Origin: Candidatus Aminicenantota bacterium
Lineage (GTDB): Bacteria > Acidobacteriota > Aminicenantia > Aminicenantales > UBA8522
Length of the DNA stretch: 64,000 nt
Direction: 5' to 3'
NCBI GenBank assembly: GCA_017886205.1
Contig: JAFNEO010000036.1
Span: forward strand, 284 to 64,283
The notes beneath the pieces are model-generated. The model saw nothing but the letters and a program-made list of their open reading frames with translations. It did no database searches and was not told the DNA's origin. Both the position numbers and the translations under genes were made by a program. Position 1 is the stretch's first letter. Each line of letters opens with the position of its first letter. Shown here in pieces: positions 1 through 8,108 of the stretch.

Positions 1-344
<344 letters not shown>

Positions 345-345
345 T

Positions 346-369
346 AAAAGAACTCTTGCGAGTTCTTTT
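346..369 (-). repeat. Perfect inverted repeat at the 16S leader/mature junction
   Basis: AAAAGAACTC (346-355) and GAGTTCTTTT (360-369) are perfect complements separated by four bases. In the rRNA precursor this forms a 10 bp hairpin just upstream of the mature 16S 5' end. It may be a processing or leader structure. The 345-645 interval has no gene and holds only this hairpin, the rRNA leader and the rRNA promoter. Confidence 0.6.
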
Positions 370-537
370 CGTTCTGAAGTCTTGGCAAATTGGATCAATC
401 AAAGTCGCTCCGCTTTTTTTTTCAAAGAACTGGTTCTTTCTAACCCGAGAAAGAAACTCAAACCAACATAAAAAGATCAAATTATCAACCGGTTAGGTTG
501 TTTGATACTTCTGACGTTATAGCCAGAAGGCGAACCT

Positions 538-566
538 AATATAGGCGTATTTCCGAAAATTGTCAA
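538..566 (-). promoter_or_regulatory. rRNA promoter, sigma-70 type
   Basis: On the minus strand TTGACA (561-566) and TATATT (538-543) are separated by exactly 17 bases. The predicted start near 531 leaves a leader of about 190 bases before the 16S gene. This is a near-consensus promoter, as expected for an rRNA operon. Confidence 0.8.
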
Positions 567-645
567 GAGCCGCAAGGATATTTTTCATAAATTTCTTCCG
601 GACGCCCTTCTGACCCCGGGACCCCTGGGGAGATCGGGGAGGAAC

Positions 646-3600
646 TCAGGGCCTAGTTTTTTCCAAGGCGGCCAGGCGTTTCCTGGTGTCTTCGACTTCA
701 GGCTGGCCGGGGTCCGCGTCTTTCCAGAGGTTGAGGAAGCGCTGGTATTGAACCGCCGCTTTCGCCTTTAGGCCTTTCTGCTCGTACAATTTAGCCAGCC
801 TGTAATGATATCTGGGATGGATGAGGAAGCGCGATGGATTTTTCGGGTCAAAGGTGATCAGCCGCTCGTATTCGACTATGGCTTTGTCCAGGTCCCCCAT
901 CTTTACATAAGCCCTGGCCAAGATATCTTTGAGGAAAGGCGTGTTATAAAATAGGCCAAATACTTCGTTCGGATAAGCCGAAGGAGCCGCTGGAGGCAAG
1001 GCTTTTCCGAAAATGTCTATGACTTTCCTGGGAAATCCTTCTGCCAGCGAAACTTCTGAAATCAGGAGATTGCGATAGAATCCCATCTCCTCTTTTTGTC
1101 TCAGGTTTAGCCCAGGCAAAACAGATTCTATCTCTCTCCATCTGCTCTTGGCTGAATCTAACTTCCCTTTTTCTAGTTCTATTAGGCCTGAAGCGAATTT
1201 GTAGCTGGCTTCATGATAGATTTTGTTTTCCGGATCATCTTCTATAAAAACACTCAGCCAGGCCTCATTATATTTCTGGCTGAGTTCGATCTCGTGCCGA
1301 TCATAATAAATCCATGATTTGAGCCTGTTCACAGACGCTTTCTGCCGTTTATTGCCTATGGCGTCTGCTAGGTCTTCGGCTCTCTGAAGATAGCTCAGCG
1401 ACTTTTCCAGGCTGCTAAGCCACGAACTATAGAATCCTTTCTCGATATAGCCAATGAGCTTAACACCCGAGGACGGGGCAACTTCAATATATTTGTCAAG
1501 CCATTTTGAGGCTTCAGAATAATCCTCCTTTAAAGCTCTGACGTAGGCGAGTATATCCATTGACAGATAAAAATCAGGCTTGATCTCCAAGGCTTTTTGG
1601 TAATTTTCTATAGCCTCGTCAAGTTTTCCCATCCGGAAATAGGCTTCAGCCAAAGAATCGAGGGGGTTGGGTGTTCCGGGCAATAGAGCTGCATATCTCT
1701 TGAGATATTCAATGGCCTTCTCAAAGTTCTTTATGTACATATAGGCATAGGCACCACCATTAAGGGCATCGGCGTAGTTGGGATCGAGGTTCAAGGCTTT
1801 GTTGTACTCCGCGATGGATTGCTCGTGCATTTCTTTTAAACTATAAGACTCCCCAAGAAAACAATGCGCTTCTTTATATTTAGGATACTTTTCGGCGACT
1901 TCTTTGAGGATCTGTAGAGATTTCTCGGGATTTTTTTCTATCCAATCGGCGTACACGGCTTCTATCAAAAGCCTCTCTTTTTCGGTGGCTTTTTTGGAAA
2001 AATTCCAAGCTTTTTTAATCGCTTCGTCTCTCTCCCGGGCATTATTCAATACAGTCTGGACCCAACCAAGGCGCAAATAGGCTGAAGCAAAGGTCGGATC
2101 GAGTTCGATGGCTTTCTCATAAGATTGTCTGGCCCCATCCCAGTCAAAATTTATCCGCTCCTCCATTCCCCTCAAATAATAGTTATAAGCTTCTATTGAA
2201 CTCGTCGTCACATCGCGAATCTGCATCTTGCCGGTTTCTACTCTGCGCTCAGAAAGACCAGCGCTCTTGGCGATCTGCCTGCTTAGCTCATCGATCTGCC
2301 TACTGAGAACGGAGTCGGGTCCTTCACCTCTGGAGCTTGCGGTTCCAAGCAGATTTTTTGTCCGGACATCCAGAACCTTCGCATCCGTGACAAAAATATT
2401 GCCTGCTTTGGCGAAACTCCCCAGGACGATGGCGCTGACGCCATCCATCCGGCAAAGCTCAAAGCCAAGGTCAGGCCCAATGAACTCGACATCTCCCTTG
2501 CCCATTTGCTTGAGCAGGTCCCGAAGCCTTTCCCAGGTGGCGACATAAAAGTAGCCTGATTGCTCAAGGTCTGTGATCAGGAGATTCTGAATGACCTTAC
2601 CCAGATTGTCGTAAGCCTTGTCGCCGGTCTGGTTCTCAAAGCTGATGACGGCAATGGAGTGCTTTTGCTCGGGGAGGAGGGGCACTTCCTTTTTAAGAAA
2701 GGCAAACCAGATGACTGCGGCAACAGCGACCAAAGCCATGACCAGTGTCGGGATGAGCACTTTTTTCCGGCTCAAGGTCACGGTTATTGGCTTTGAGGTG
2801 ACGGTCTTCCTCTTTGGGACCGGACGTTCTGTGGTCGGGACCCCCTTTTCGATTTTTTCAAGGTGGGCTTCGAGCTCCACTGCGCTCTGATACCGCTTTT
2901 CTTTGTCTTTCTCCAGGCATTTGAGGACCAGGCGGTTGAGGTCTTGGGGAATCTGGGTGTTTAGCTCCCTGGGGTCTTTGGGGATTTCGCTCTTGTGTTT
3001 GACGCCGATGGTGAACGGCGTATCTCCCTCAAACGGCACCTGCCCAGTCAGCATTTCATAGAGGATAATGCCCAGCGAATAGAGATCCGAGCGCTGATCG
3101 ACCTCTTTTCCTTCCACCTGCTCGGGGGACATGTATTCGGGAGTGCCGATCATGACTCCGGCGCCCGTGATTCCCTTGACCGAAATAGACCGGGCAATCC
3201 CAAAATCCATGATCTTGGCATTGCCCTCCCGGTCGATCATGATGTTGCCCGGCTTGAGATCCCGGTGGACAACTCCCAGCCGGTGAGCCTCGGCCAGCCC
3301 ATCGCAGATCTGCTTGGCAATGAAAATGGCCGTTCCCACTACAAGCTGCTTTGACCTCCGGATAAAGCTCTTGAGGTCTTCTCCGGACACGTACTCCATG
3401 GTGATGAAGTAGTTGCCGGCTTCCTTGCCCAGGTCATACATCCGGCAGATATTCTTATGAGAAATATCCCGGGCAATCTTGAGTTCATTCCGGAAGCGAT
3501 CGATGGTGCTCTTATCAACAGAGACCTCGGGCTTGATGAGCTTCAGGGCCATCTTGGCCTGGACTTCCTGGTCGAAGACCTTATAAACCTTGCCCATGCC

Positions 3601-3828
3601 TCCCTTGCCCAGCTCCTCGATAATCTGGTACCGGTTGGCGAAGGTCGAGCCGGTGGTTAATTCTTGGATAGGCGCTTGGAGAGTTTCTGTTGGCAAGTTC
3701 GGGGACACGATACCGAATTCATGAGAATTCGGTTCATGTCCCCGAATGAGCTGCGTTCCGCAATCCGCGCAGAAGCGAGACGTTCCGGGATTATCGGTCT
3801 GACACTTGGGGCACTTCATTGACTCCAT
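646..3828 (-). CDS. Receptor-like Ser/Thr protein kinase with zinc ribbon, TolB/FlgO-like domain and TPR repeats
   Basis: The protein has 1060 residues. It begins with a CPKC...CADC zinc ribbon (about 6-23), followed by a complete Hanks-type kinase domain: glycine loop GKGGMG at 74-79, catalytic K96, HRD at 188-190, DFG at 208-210 and [10 protein letters not shown] at 228-237. One membrane segment lies near 358-378. The outer part starts with a TolB/FlgO-like alpha/beta domain (about 390-530) and continues with many TPR repeats to about 1050. The layout implies a cytoplasmic kinase controlled by an extracytoplasmic TPR sensor. Its substrate is unknown. A second ATG three codons in (3819) has better spacing from the AGGGG upstream and could be the true start. 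A good promoter lies at 3850-3878. The gene is divergent from the pseudopilin operon. Confidence 0.93.
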   Translation of the reverse strand: MESMKCPKCQTDNPGTSRFCADCGTQLIRGHEPNSHEFGIVSPNLPTETLQAPIQELTTGSTFANRYQIIEELGKGGMGKVYKVFDQEVQAKMALKLIKPEVSVDKSTIDRFRNELKIARDISHKNICRMYDLGKEAGNYFITMEYVSGEDLKSFIRRSKQLVVGTAIFIAKQICDGLAEAHRLGVVHRDLKPGNIMIDREGNAKIMDFGIARSISVKGITGAGVMIGTPEYMSPEQVEGKEVDQRSDLYSLGIILYEMLTGQVPFEGDTPFTIGVKHKSEIPKDPRELNTQIPQDLNRLVLKCLEKDKEKRYQSAVELEAHLEKIEKGVPTTERPVPKRKTVTSKPITVTLSRKKVLIPTLVMALVAVAAVIWFAFLKKEVPLLPEQKHSIAVISFENQTGDKAYDNLGKVIQNLLITDLEQSGYFYVATWERLRDLLKQMGKGDVEFIGPDLGFELCRMDGVSAIVLGSFAKAGNIFVTDAKVLDVRTKNLLGTASSRGEGPDSVLSRQIDELSRQIAKSAGLSERRVETGKMQIRDVTTSSIEAYNYYLRGMEERINFDWDGARQSYEKAIELDPTFASAYLRLGWVQTVLNNARERDEAIKKAWNFSKKATEKERLLIEAVYADWIEKNPEKSLQILKEVAEKYPKYKEAHCFLGESYSLKEMHEQSIAEYNKALNLDPNYADALNGGAYAYMYIKNFEKAIEYLKRYAALLPGTPNPLDSLAEAYFRMGKLDEAIENYQKALEIKPDFYLSMDILAYVRALKEDYSEASKWLDKYIEVAPSSGVKLIGYIEKGFYSSWLSSLEKSLSYLQRAEDLADAIGNKRQKASVNRLKSWIYYDRHEIELSQKYNEAWLSVFIEDDPENKIYHEASYKFASGLIELEKGKLDSAKSRWREIESVLPGLNLRQKEEMGFYRNLLISEVSLAEGFPRKVIDIFGKALPPAAPSAYPNEVFGLFYNTPFLKDILARAYVKMGDLDKAIVEYERLITFDPKNPSRFLIHPRYHYRLAKLYEQKGLKAKAAVQYQRFLNLWKDADPGQPEVEDTRKRLAALEKTRP

Positions 3829-3849
3829 CCCCTATCTTGAGCTGGGGAA

Positions 3850-3878
3850 ATAATATCAGCCGATGAAAAAAGAGTCAA
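3850..3878 (-). promoter_or_regulatory. Promoter of the Ser/Thr kinase gene
   Basis: On the minus strand TTGACT (3873-3878) and TATTAT (3850-3855) are spaced by 17 bases, with the predicted start about 20 bases ahead of the kinase start codon. Confidence 0.65.
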
Positions 3879-3901
3879 ATTCACAAGCGAGCGAAGCTAA
3901 G

Positions 3902-3939
3902 GCGCTGAACAAGTAGACTTCGGTTTACTCAAAGAGCGC
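3902..3939. other. Two-tier hairpin with UUCG loop in divergent intergenic region
   Basis: AGTAGAC (3912-3918), TTCG (3919-3922) and GTTTACT (3923-3929) make a 7-pair stem (one G-U) closed by C(UUCG)G. It is enclosed by an outer stem GCGCT (3902-3906) with AGCGC (3935-3939) across a 5 by 5 internal loop. There is no U-tract, so it is not an obvious terminator. It may be a leader structure or small RNA element between the kinase and pseudopilin genes. Confidence 0.35.
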
Positions 3940-4053
3940 ATCAACTCCCTCTTTATTAAATCTCGGTTGACGCGTCTATGGTGGAAGGCGCCATTCTCCC
4001 CTTAAGCCCAAGCTTCCAACATGTGGCACGTCTCTGGCAAAACAAACCATCCT

Positions 4054-4446
4054 ATGAGCCCAAGAAAGAGAAGACCGGGATTCAGCCTGATCGAGCTTCT
4101 CATCTCCTCCTCGCTTATCCTCTTCCTGATCGCCGGGACAGCCCAGCTCTTGGGGCTTTCTCTCACCGCAAAAAGAAACGCGGACTTCCACTTCCGGGCC
4201 GCCCGCCTGGCCTCCTCGCGGCTGGAGCATCTCAAGTCCCTCCCTCATGACAGCGCCGACCTCGAAGCGGGAAATCATGAGGAAGACTTCAACGACCCGT
4301 CAGCTCCGGAGAGGTACCGGATAGCCTGGCGGGTCGAGGACCTGGACCAAAACTTGAAGAAGGTCGTCCTCGACTTTTTTTCGCCGAATAAGCCCCGGAG
4401 GAAAGCGGTCTTCTGTCTCCTCCTCTGCCGGGAACTGGAGTTCTGA
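4054..4446 (+). CDS. Minor pseudopilin, PilV/GspI-like
   Basis: This is a small type IV pilin-like protein of about 130 residues. It has a short basic leader, the prepilin peptidase site G/FSLIE with glutamate at +5, and a hydrophobic N-terminal helix (LLISSSLILFLIAGTAQLL). The rest is a short globular domain typical of minor pilins or type II secretion pseudopilins. It is the first of four such genes in one operon; the next starts 3 bases after its stop. I chose the ATG at 4054 because it gives a normal short leader. An upstream in-frame ATG at 4021 would add 11 residues, and neither has a clear ribosome binding site. The assignment to PilV/GspI rather than another minor pilin rests on gene order and is tentative. 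Confidence 0.75.
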   Translation: MSPRKRRPGFSLIELLISSSLILFLIAGTAQLLGLSLTAKRNADFHFRAARLASSRLEHLKSLPHDSADLEAGNHEEDFNDPSAPERYRIAWRVEDLDQNLKKVVLDFFSPNKPRRKAVFCLLLCRELEF

Positions 4447-4449
4447 GAG

Positions 4450-5154
4450 ATGAGAAACAAAGGATTCTCCCTAATTGAGATGCTTCTCGTCCTGGGGCTG
4501 TCTCTTCTTGTTTTTCTGGCCGCCTTCGAGTTCTTCGGCATCACCCGGAGCCTTTTTTTCAAGCTCAAGGACGCCGAGGAGGACAACCTGGCCGTCCAGG
4601 CTGCGCTCGACAAGCTGCGGATCGACCTCCTCCGGGCAGGCTTCGGCCTGGAGCTGGCGATCCGGGCCGGCGTCGTCGAAGGCATCGCCGCCGGCGGCTC
4701 TCTCGTCATCCTCAGCCAGGAGGCAAGGTACGCCCTCGCCGGGGACTGCTCTTCCGGAGAGACGAGGGTCACCCTGGAGAAAACGTCCGGGCTCAGCGCC
4801 GGAGGCCGGGTCTGCCTGGCCGACGAGGAGAAGGCGGAGCGACACATAATCGCCGCGCTCGAGGGCAACACGGTCGTTCTTTCCGAGCCTCTCGAAAACT
4901 CCTTCGACGCGCCGGCAGCCCAGCTTTTGCTTCTCGAAGAGGTCACCTATTTCCTCGACGAAAGGACCGCCGTCCTCCGGCGGAAGGTCAACGCCAGCCC
5001 GGCCCAGCCGCTCCTCGATAACGCCGGCCTGTTCGAATTCTCCTATCTCAAGGAAGACAACCTGGTCAGGGTCAAGCTGGCCGATAAAAAAAACATGGAG
5101 AAGGCGCATGAACTATCGGTTTTCCCCAAGAACCTCGGGCTCATCCTCCCTTGA
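4450..5154 (+). CDS. Minor pseudopilin, PilW/GspJ-like
   Basis: This 234-residue protein starts MRNKGFSLIEMLLVLGLSLL, a textbook class III signal peptide with cleavage after the glycine and glutamate at +5. A long hydrophobic helix follows. The soluble part is rich in beta-strand sequence and of the size typical of PilW/GspJ. It lies 3 bases after the previous gene, and its 3' end overlaps the next gene by 47 bases, so translation is probably coupled. It would be processed by a prepilin peptidase encoded elsewhere; no peptidase, secretion ATPase or secretin gene is present here. Confidence 0.82.
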   Translation: MRNKGFSLIEMLLVLGLSLLVFLAAFEFFGITRSLFFKLKDAEEDNLAVQAALDKLRIDLLRAGFGLELAIRAGVVEGIAAGGSLVILSQEARYALAGDCSSGETRVTLEKTSGLSAGGRVCLADEEKAERHIIAALEGNTVVLSEPLENSFDAPAAQLLLLEEVTYFLDERTAVLRRKVNASPAQPLLDNAGLFEFSYLKEDNLVRVKLADKKNMEKAHELSVFPKNLGLILP

Positions 5155-6703
5155 GCACGATAAGAATAAAAGGCGAGGGACGGTCCTCATTGTGACCATC
5201 TTCCTGTTCTTGGCCTTCAGTACCCTTGCCCTCGGAATGATTTATCTTTCCCAGGTCTATCTTCAAATCGGCGGTTACGAGAAGAACTCATCCCGTCTGG
5301 ACTATTGCTCGGAGAACGGAATCAAAGAAGGGTTCCATCATCTCGCCGCGGCCATCGGAAGCGCGCCCTCTCCGGCCGTGATATCAGAAGAGAGGTACAT
5401 CGAATTGAGGGATGACGCCCGGGGTCTGGGCAACCGTCTCCTCGAAGAAGCGGCGGGCGTCCTCTTCCCGGTCCAAATCCAAGCCCAGGAAGAAACGATG
5501 ATCTGGCAGAGCCGGACGGATTGCCTGCTCGAGAGGGTCGTGGAAAGAGGCGACTTTTTCCTGGCCGTGTACAGCCTGCCCGTACAGGCAGAGGGACGGC
5601 TCAGGAGCCTGCCCTTCCGGCGGCCCACATCCCTGCAGGCGAGAGCGGAGGTCCTGGCCGGGCGGATCCCTCTCTCGGCCCTTCCTTTTCTGCTCAACAA
5701 GACGCTCAGCCCGGAGGAGCGCCGGGATTTCGTCGAGGAAAACGATATTACCCTGTTGCCATCTTCCCGGCAAATCCTGCCGCCCCAGGTGAGCTTCGCC
5801 GACGCACCGCTCATCCCGCAGAGCGCGGCTCCCTTTCTCGAAAAGGCCCTCGATATCGAGATCTTCCGGCCCCAGGACATAACGGCCGCCAAGCTCCGCT
5901 CCGTGCTCGGCCTGGAGGAGTCCCAGGATCCGGTGCCCGAGGGCGTCTATCTCATCCGGAACGACCTGGGGTTGGCCGGAATCTATGTCCAGGGAGACGT
6001 TCAGGAAATGGTCGCCGCTGTCGAGGGAAGCTTTCAGGTCATCTCGTTCCGCCTGGAGGATGGCGTCTGGGTCCTGAGATACAGCCCGGCGGAGAGCAAG
6101 ACGTCCTTCCTCTCACCGCAGGGCGAGGAGATTTTCGACCTCGTTCCCCTGGGTTTGATCATCATCAGCGGGGAGGTCTTGTCTCTCGGCGGCGGTGTCG
6201 TCGAAGCAGGGGGAGAGGTCCGCCTCGTCGCCGACCGGGAAGTCCCTTCCATCCTGCCGGGAGTCAACCTCACTCTGGTCGCCTCTGGGAAGATCACTCT
6301 CACCTCACATCTCATCCAGCAGGGACTCAGCTGGCAGGAAGGCATCCCCTATTTGAAAAGCGAGCAGGCGCAGCTGGTCATCTTCTCCACTGGTCGAGAC
6401 CTTTGGACAGAGAAGGCCGACGAGGGCGGGATCGTCATCGCCCAGGGTGCTCCGCAAGACCTCAAGGTCCAGGCAGAGCTGACGGCGGGTGGCGAGGGTC
6501 TCAAGGTCGAAGGAGAGAACAAGGCTCTCCGGGTTCTGGGGAGCATCCAGACGACCGCCTACTCGTCGTCGGGCAACCAGTTGAGTCTGACGCCCTGGAC
6601 CCCGAGGCCTGACTCGGAAAACACTTCACTCCTGGCGCCGCGCGCCGCACAGCCGGTCCTTCTTATCACCCGGTTCGGCGCCTCCGAGTGGAAGGAATAC
6701 TAA
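5108..6703 (+). CDS. Large pilus-assembly/minor pseudopilin-like protein (PilX/GspK position)
   Basis: This 531-residue protein has a basic N-terminus and one long hydrophobic segment (GTVLIVTIFLFLAFSTLAL, about residues 24-42), followed by a long extracytoplasmic region. The segment resembles the PilX type, RGxxLIVxxxxLL, which lacks the glutamate at +5 seen in the neighbouring pilins. It occupies the PilX/GspK slot in the operon but is far longer than PilX (about 170-200 residues). I recognise no domain in the remainder. The ATG at 5108 follows a GAGAAGG element and overlaps the upstream gene by 47 bases; the next gene starts on the base after its stop. A role as a tip or adaptor subunit is inferred from position. 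Confidence 0.7.
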   Translation: MNYRFSPRTSGSSSLEHDKNKRRGTVLIVTIFLFLAFSTLALGMIYLSQVYLQIGGYEKNSSRLDYCSENGIKEGFHHLAAAIGSAPSPAVISEERYIELRDDARGLGNRLLEEAAGVLFPVQIQAQEETMIWQSRTDCLLERVVERGDFFLAVYSLPVQAEGRLRSLPFRRPTSLQARAEVLAGRIPLSALPFLLNKTLSPEERRDFVEENDITLLPSSRQILPPQVSFADAPLIPQSAAPFLEKALDIEIFRPQDITAAKLRSVLGLEESQDPVPEGVYLIRNDLGLAGIYVQGDVQEMVAAVEGSFQVISFRLEDGVWVLRYSPAESKTSFLSPQGEEIFDLVPLGLIIISGEVLSLGGGVVEAGGEVRLVADREVPSILPGVNLTLVASGKITLTSHLIQQGLSWQEGIPYLKSEQAQLVIFSTGRDLWTEKADEGGIVIAQGAPQDLKVQAELTAGGEGLKVEGENKALRVLGSIQTTAYSSSGNQLSLTPWTPRPDSENTSLLAPRAAQPVLLITRFGASEWKEY

Positions 6704-7126
6704 ATGGACAGGGGATATTCGCTCCTCGAAACAATCATCGTGCTGGCCTTAGTCTCTCTGGTCATCTACGGCGCCTCAAACGCCTTCCTGGGACACGCGC
6801 CGAAGCACCGCCTCAACAAGGCGGCCTGGGAGGTCCAGACGCGGTTGAACTACGCCCGCCATAAAGCGGTCTTCGAGGGCCATCCCTTCCGGGTCAGGTT
6901 CAGACCGACGGGATATATCGTCGAAGAGTTCGACGGCGTTATCAATGGCTGGCGTCCGGAGGCGAGCGGCACTTGCGAGGGCGTGACGATCGACGCCAAC
7001 AACAGCCCGACCTTCCATCCGGAGGGCACCGTCTCCAACCTGGCGACGATCACAATCTCCAACGCGGCGGGAAGTTGCCGGATTACGCTGGCCATCTCGG
7101 GAAGGATCCGGGTGGTGATGCTGTGA
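6704..7126 (+). CDS. Minor pseudopilin, GspH/FimT-like
   Basis: This 140-residue protein begins MDRGYSLLETIIVLALVSLV, a prepilin signal with cleavage after Gly4 and glutamate at +5. It continues with the GspH/FimT pattern, in which a helix containing LNYARHKAVFEGHPFRVRF leads into a small beta domain. Length and pattern fit GspH/FimT. Its ATG directly follows the TAA of the preceding gene, with no spacer. It closes the four-gene operon and converges on the double-receiver gene, 13 bases away. Confidence 0.82.
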   Translation: MDRGYSLLETIIVLALVSLVIYGASNAFLGHAPKHRLNKAAWEVQTRLNYARHKAVFEGHPFRVRFRPTGYIVEEFDGVINGWRPEASGTCEGVTIDANNSPTFHPEGTVSNLATITISNAAGSCRITLAISGRIRVVML

Positions 7127-7139
7127 CGGGGGGCGCCGG

Positions 7140-7883
7140 CTATGTGCCGGCCTCTTCTTTGATCTTGCGCAGGACGTCGTCGAGGTCGGAGGCGGAGGAG
7201 ATATAGTCCTTGGCCCCCCAGCGGGTGACGGCCGACTCTAAGGCCTCTTTTCCCGATTGGGGCGAGAAAAGGATAATCGGAATGTCCTTCGTTGCCGTAG
7301 ACTTCCCGAGTTCCTCGAAGACCATGGCCACATGCTTTTCCGGCAGCGAAACATCCAGGAGGATCGCGTCCGGCCTGTCCTCGGCTAGACGTCCGAGGGC
7401 GCTCTTGGCGCCGGCAAAGGTATCGACCTGATGGCCCTGCCGGACTAGCCTCATCTCGACCATCGTCGCCAGCCGGGAGGCGCCGGCGACCATCATGATC
7501 CTGGAGACCCTCTTTTCCGGCTTCCCCACGATCCTCTCCACGCTCTCCAACAGGACCTTGGGGTCGTACGGTTTCTTGACGTAGCCGATAATACCCGCCC
7601 GGTAGCATTCCTGGACGAACTTCGGCGAGCTCATGATGGTCAGGGCCACGATCGGGATGTCCATGGTCACCGGATCTTCCTTCAATTTGATGGTGGCTTC
7701 CAGGCCGTGCATTCCGGGCATGATCATGTCCATCAGAATCAGGTCAGGCTTCCCTTCGCGGGCCAGCTTGATCCCCTCTTGGCCGTTCTTGGCATTGACG
7801 ACGACGTGTCCCTGCGGTTCAAGGTGCTTTTTGATCAGCTCGATCTGAATCGCGTCATCTTCTATGAGCAATATCTTGGCCAT
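7140..7883 (-). CDS. Double-receiver response regulator without output domain
   Basis: The 247 residues form two CheY-like receiver domains in series and nothing else. The first (about 1-120) has all key residues: acidic pair D9-D10, phospho-acceptor D52, T82 and the KK pair at 103-104. The second (about 126-245) keeps D177 in LLDVSLP but has VAGAS where the acidic metal-binding pair should be. It may therefore not be phosphorylated normally and may act as a protein-binding domain. With no DNA-binding or enzymatic output, the protein probably works as a phospho-relay or by protein contact, for example with the pilus machinery encoded next to it on the other strand. No kinase gene adjoins it. 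A loose promoter (TTGAAC with AATAAT or TAATAT) lies just upstream. Confidence 0.88.
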   Translation of the reverse strand: MAKILLIEDDAIQIELIKKHLEPQGHVVVNAKNGQEGIKLAREGKPDLILMDMIMPGMHGLEATIKLKEDPVTMDIPIVALTIMSSPKFVQECYRAGIIGYVKKPYDPKVLLESVERIVGKPEKRVSRIMMVAGASRLATMVEMRLVRQGHQVDTFAGAKSALGRLAEDRPDAILLDVSLPEKHVAMVFEELGKSTATKDIPIILFSPQSGKEALESAVTRWGAKDYISSASDLDDVLRKIKEEAGT

Positions 7884-8048
7884 CTCTCGCCTCGCCGTCT
7901 CAGCTCATATTATTCGGCAATTTACAAATTTGTTCAAGCTAAAAGTTCATCTCACCGTACTGCCCTATGACCGGGGCGAGGAGCCGACTCCCCATGCTTC
8001 GGGATTATATTTTTATCCAACCCTCCTGTCAAAAGAAAAAAACGCCGT

Positions 8049-8091
8049 TTGAAAAGCCCCTCCGATTCATATATAAAAAGCCCTTAAGGGC
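8049..8091 (+). promoter_or_regulatory. Promoter plus 12-base palindrome ahead of the S9 peptidase
   Basis: TTGAAA (8049-8054) and TATAAA (8072-8077) are spaced by 17 bases. Immediately after the -10 box is the perfect palindrome GCCCTTAAGGGC (8080-8091), covering the predicted transcription start. It could be a repressor operator or a 5' hairpin that stabilises the message. A strong AGGAGG follows before the TTG start at 8109. Confidence 0.6.
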
Positions 8092-8108
8092 CCTTTAGGA
8101 GGAATAAA

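Noticed and set aside
587-645. Terminator after the Ser/Thr kinase gene
   Set aside because: A GC stem (around CCCCGGG...CTGGGG) can be drawn, but there is no T-tract after it on the minus strand.
3902-3939. tRNA gene
   Set aside because: The folded element is too short (38 bases) and lacks a T arm with GGTTCGA and an acceptor stem. No other cloverleaf was recognised in the window.
4054-7126. Complete type II secretion system or type IV pilus locus
   Set aside because: Only minor pseudopilin-like genes are present; ATPase, platform protein, secretin and prepilin peptidase are missing from the window.
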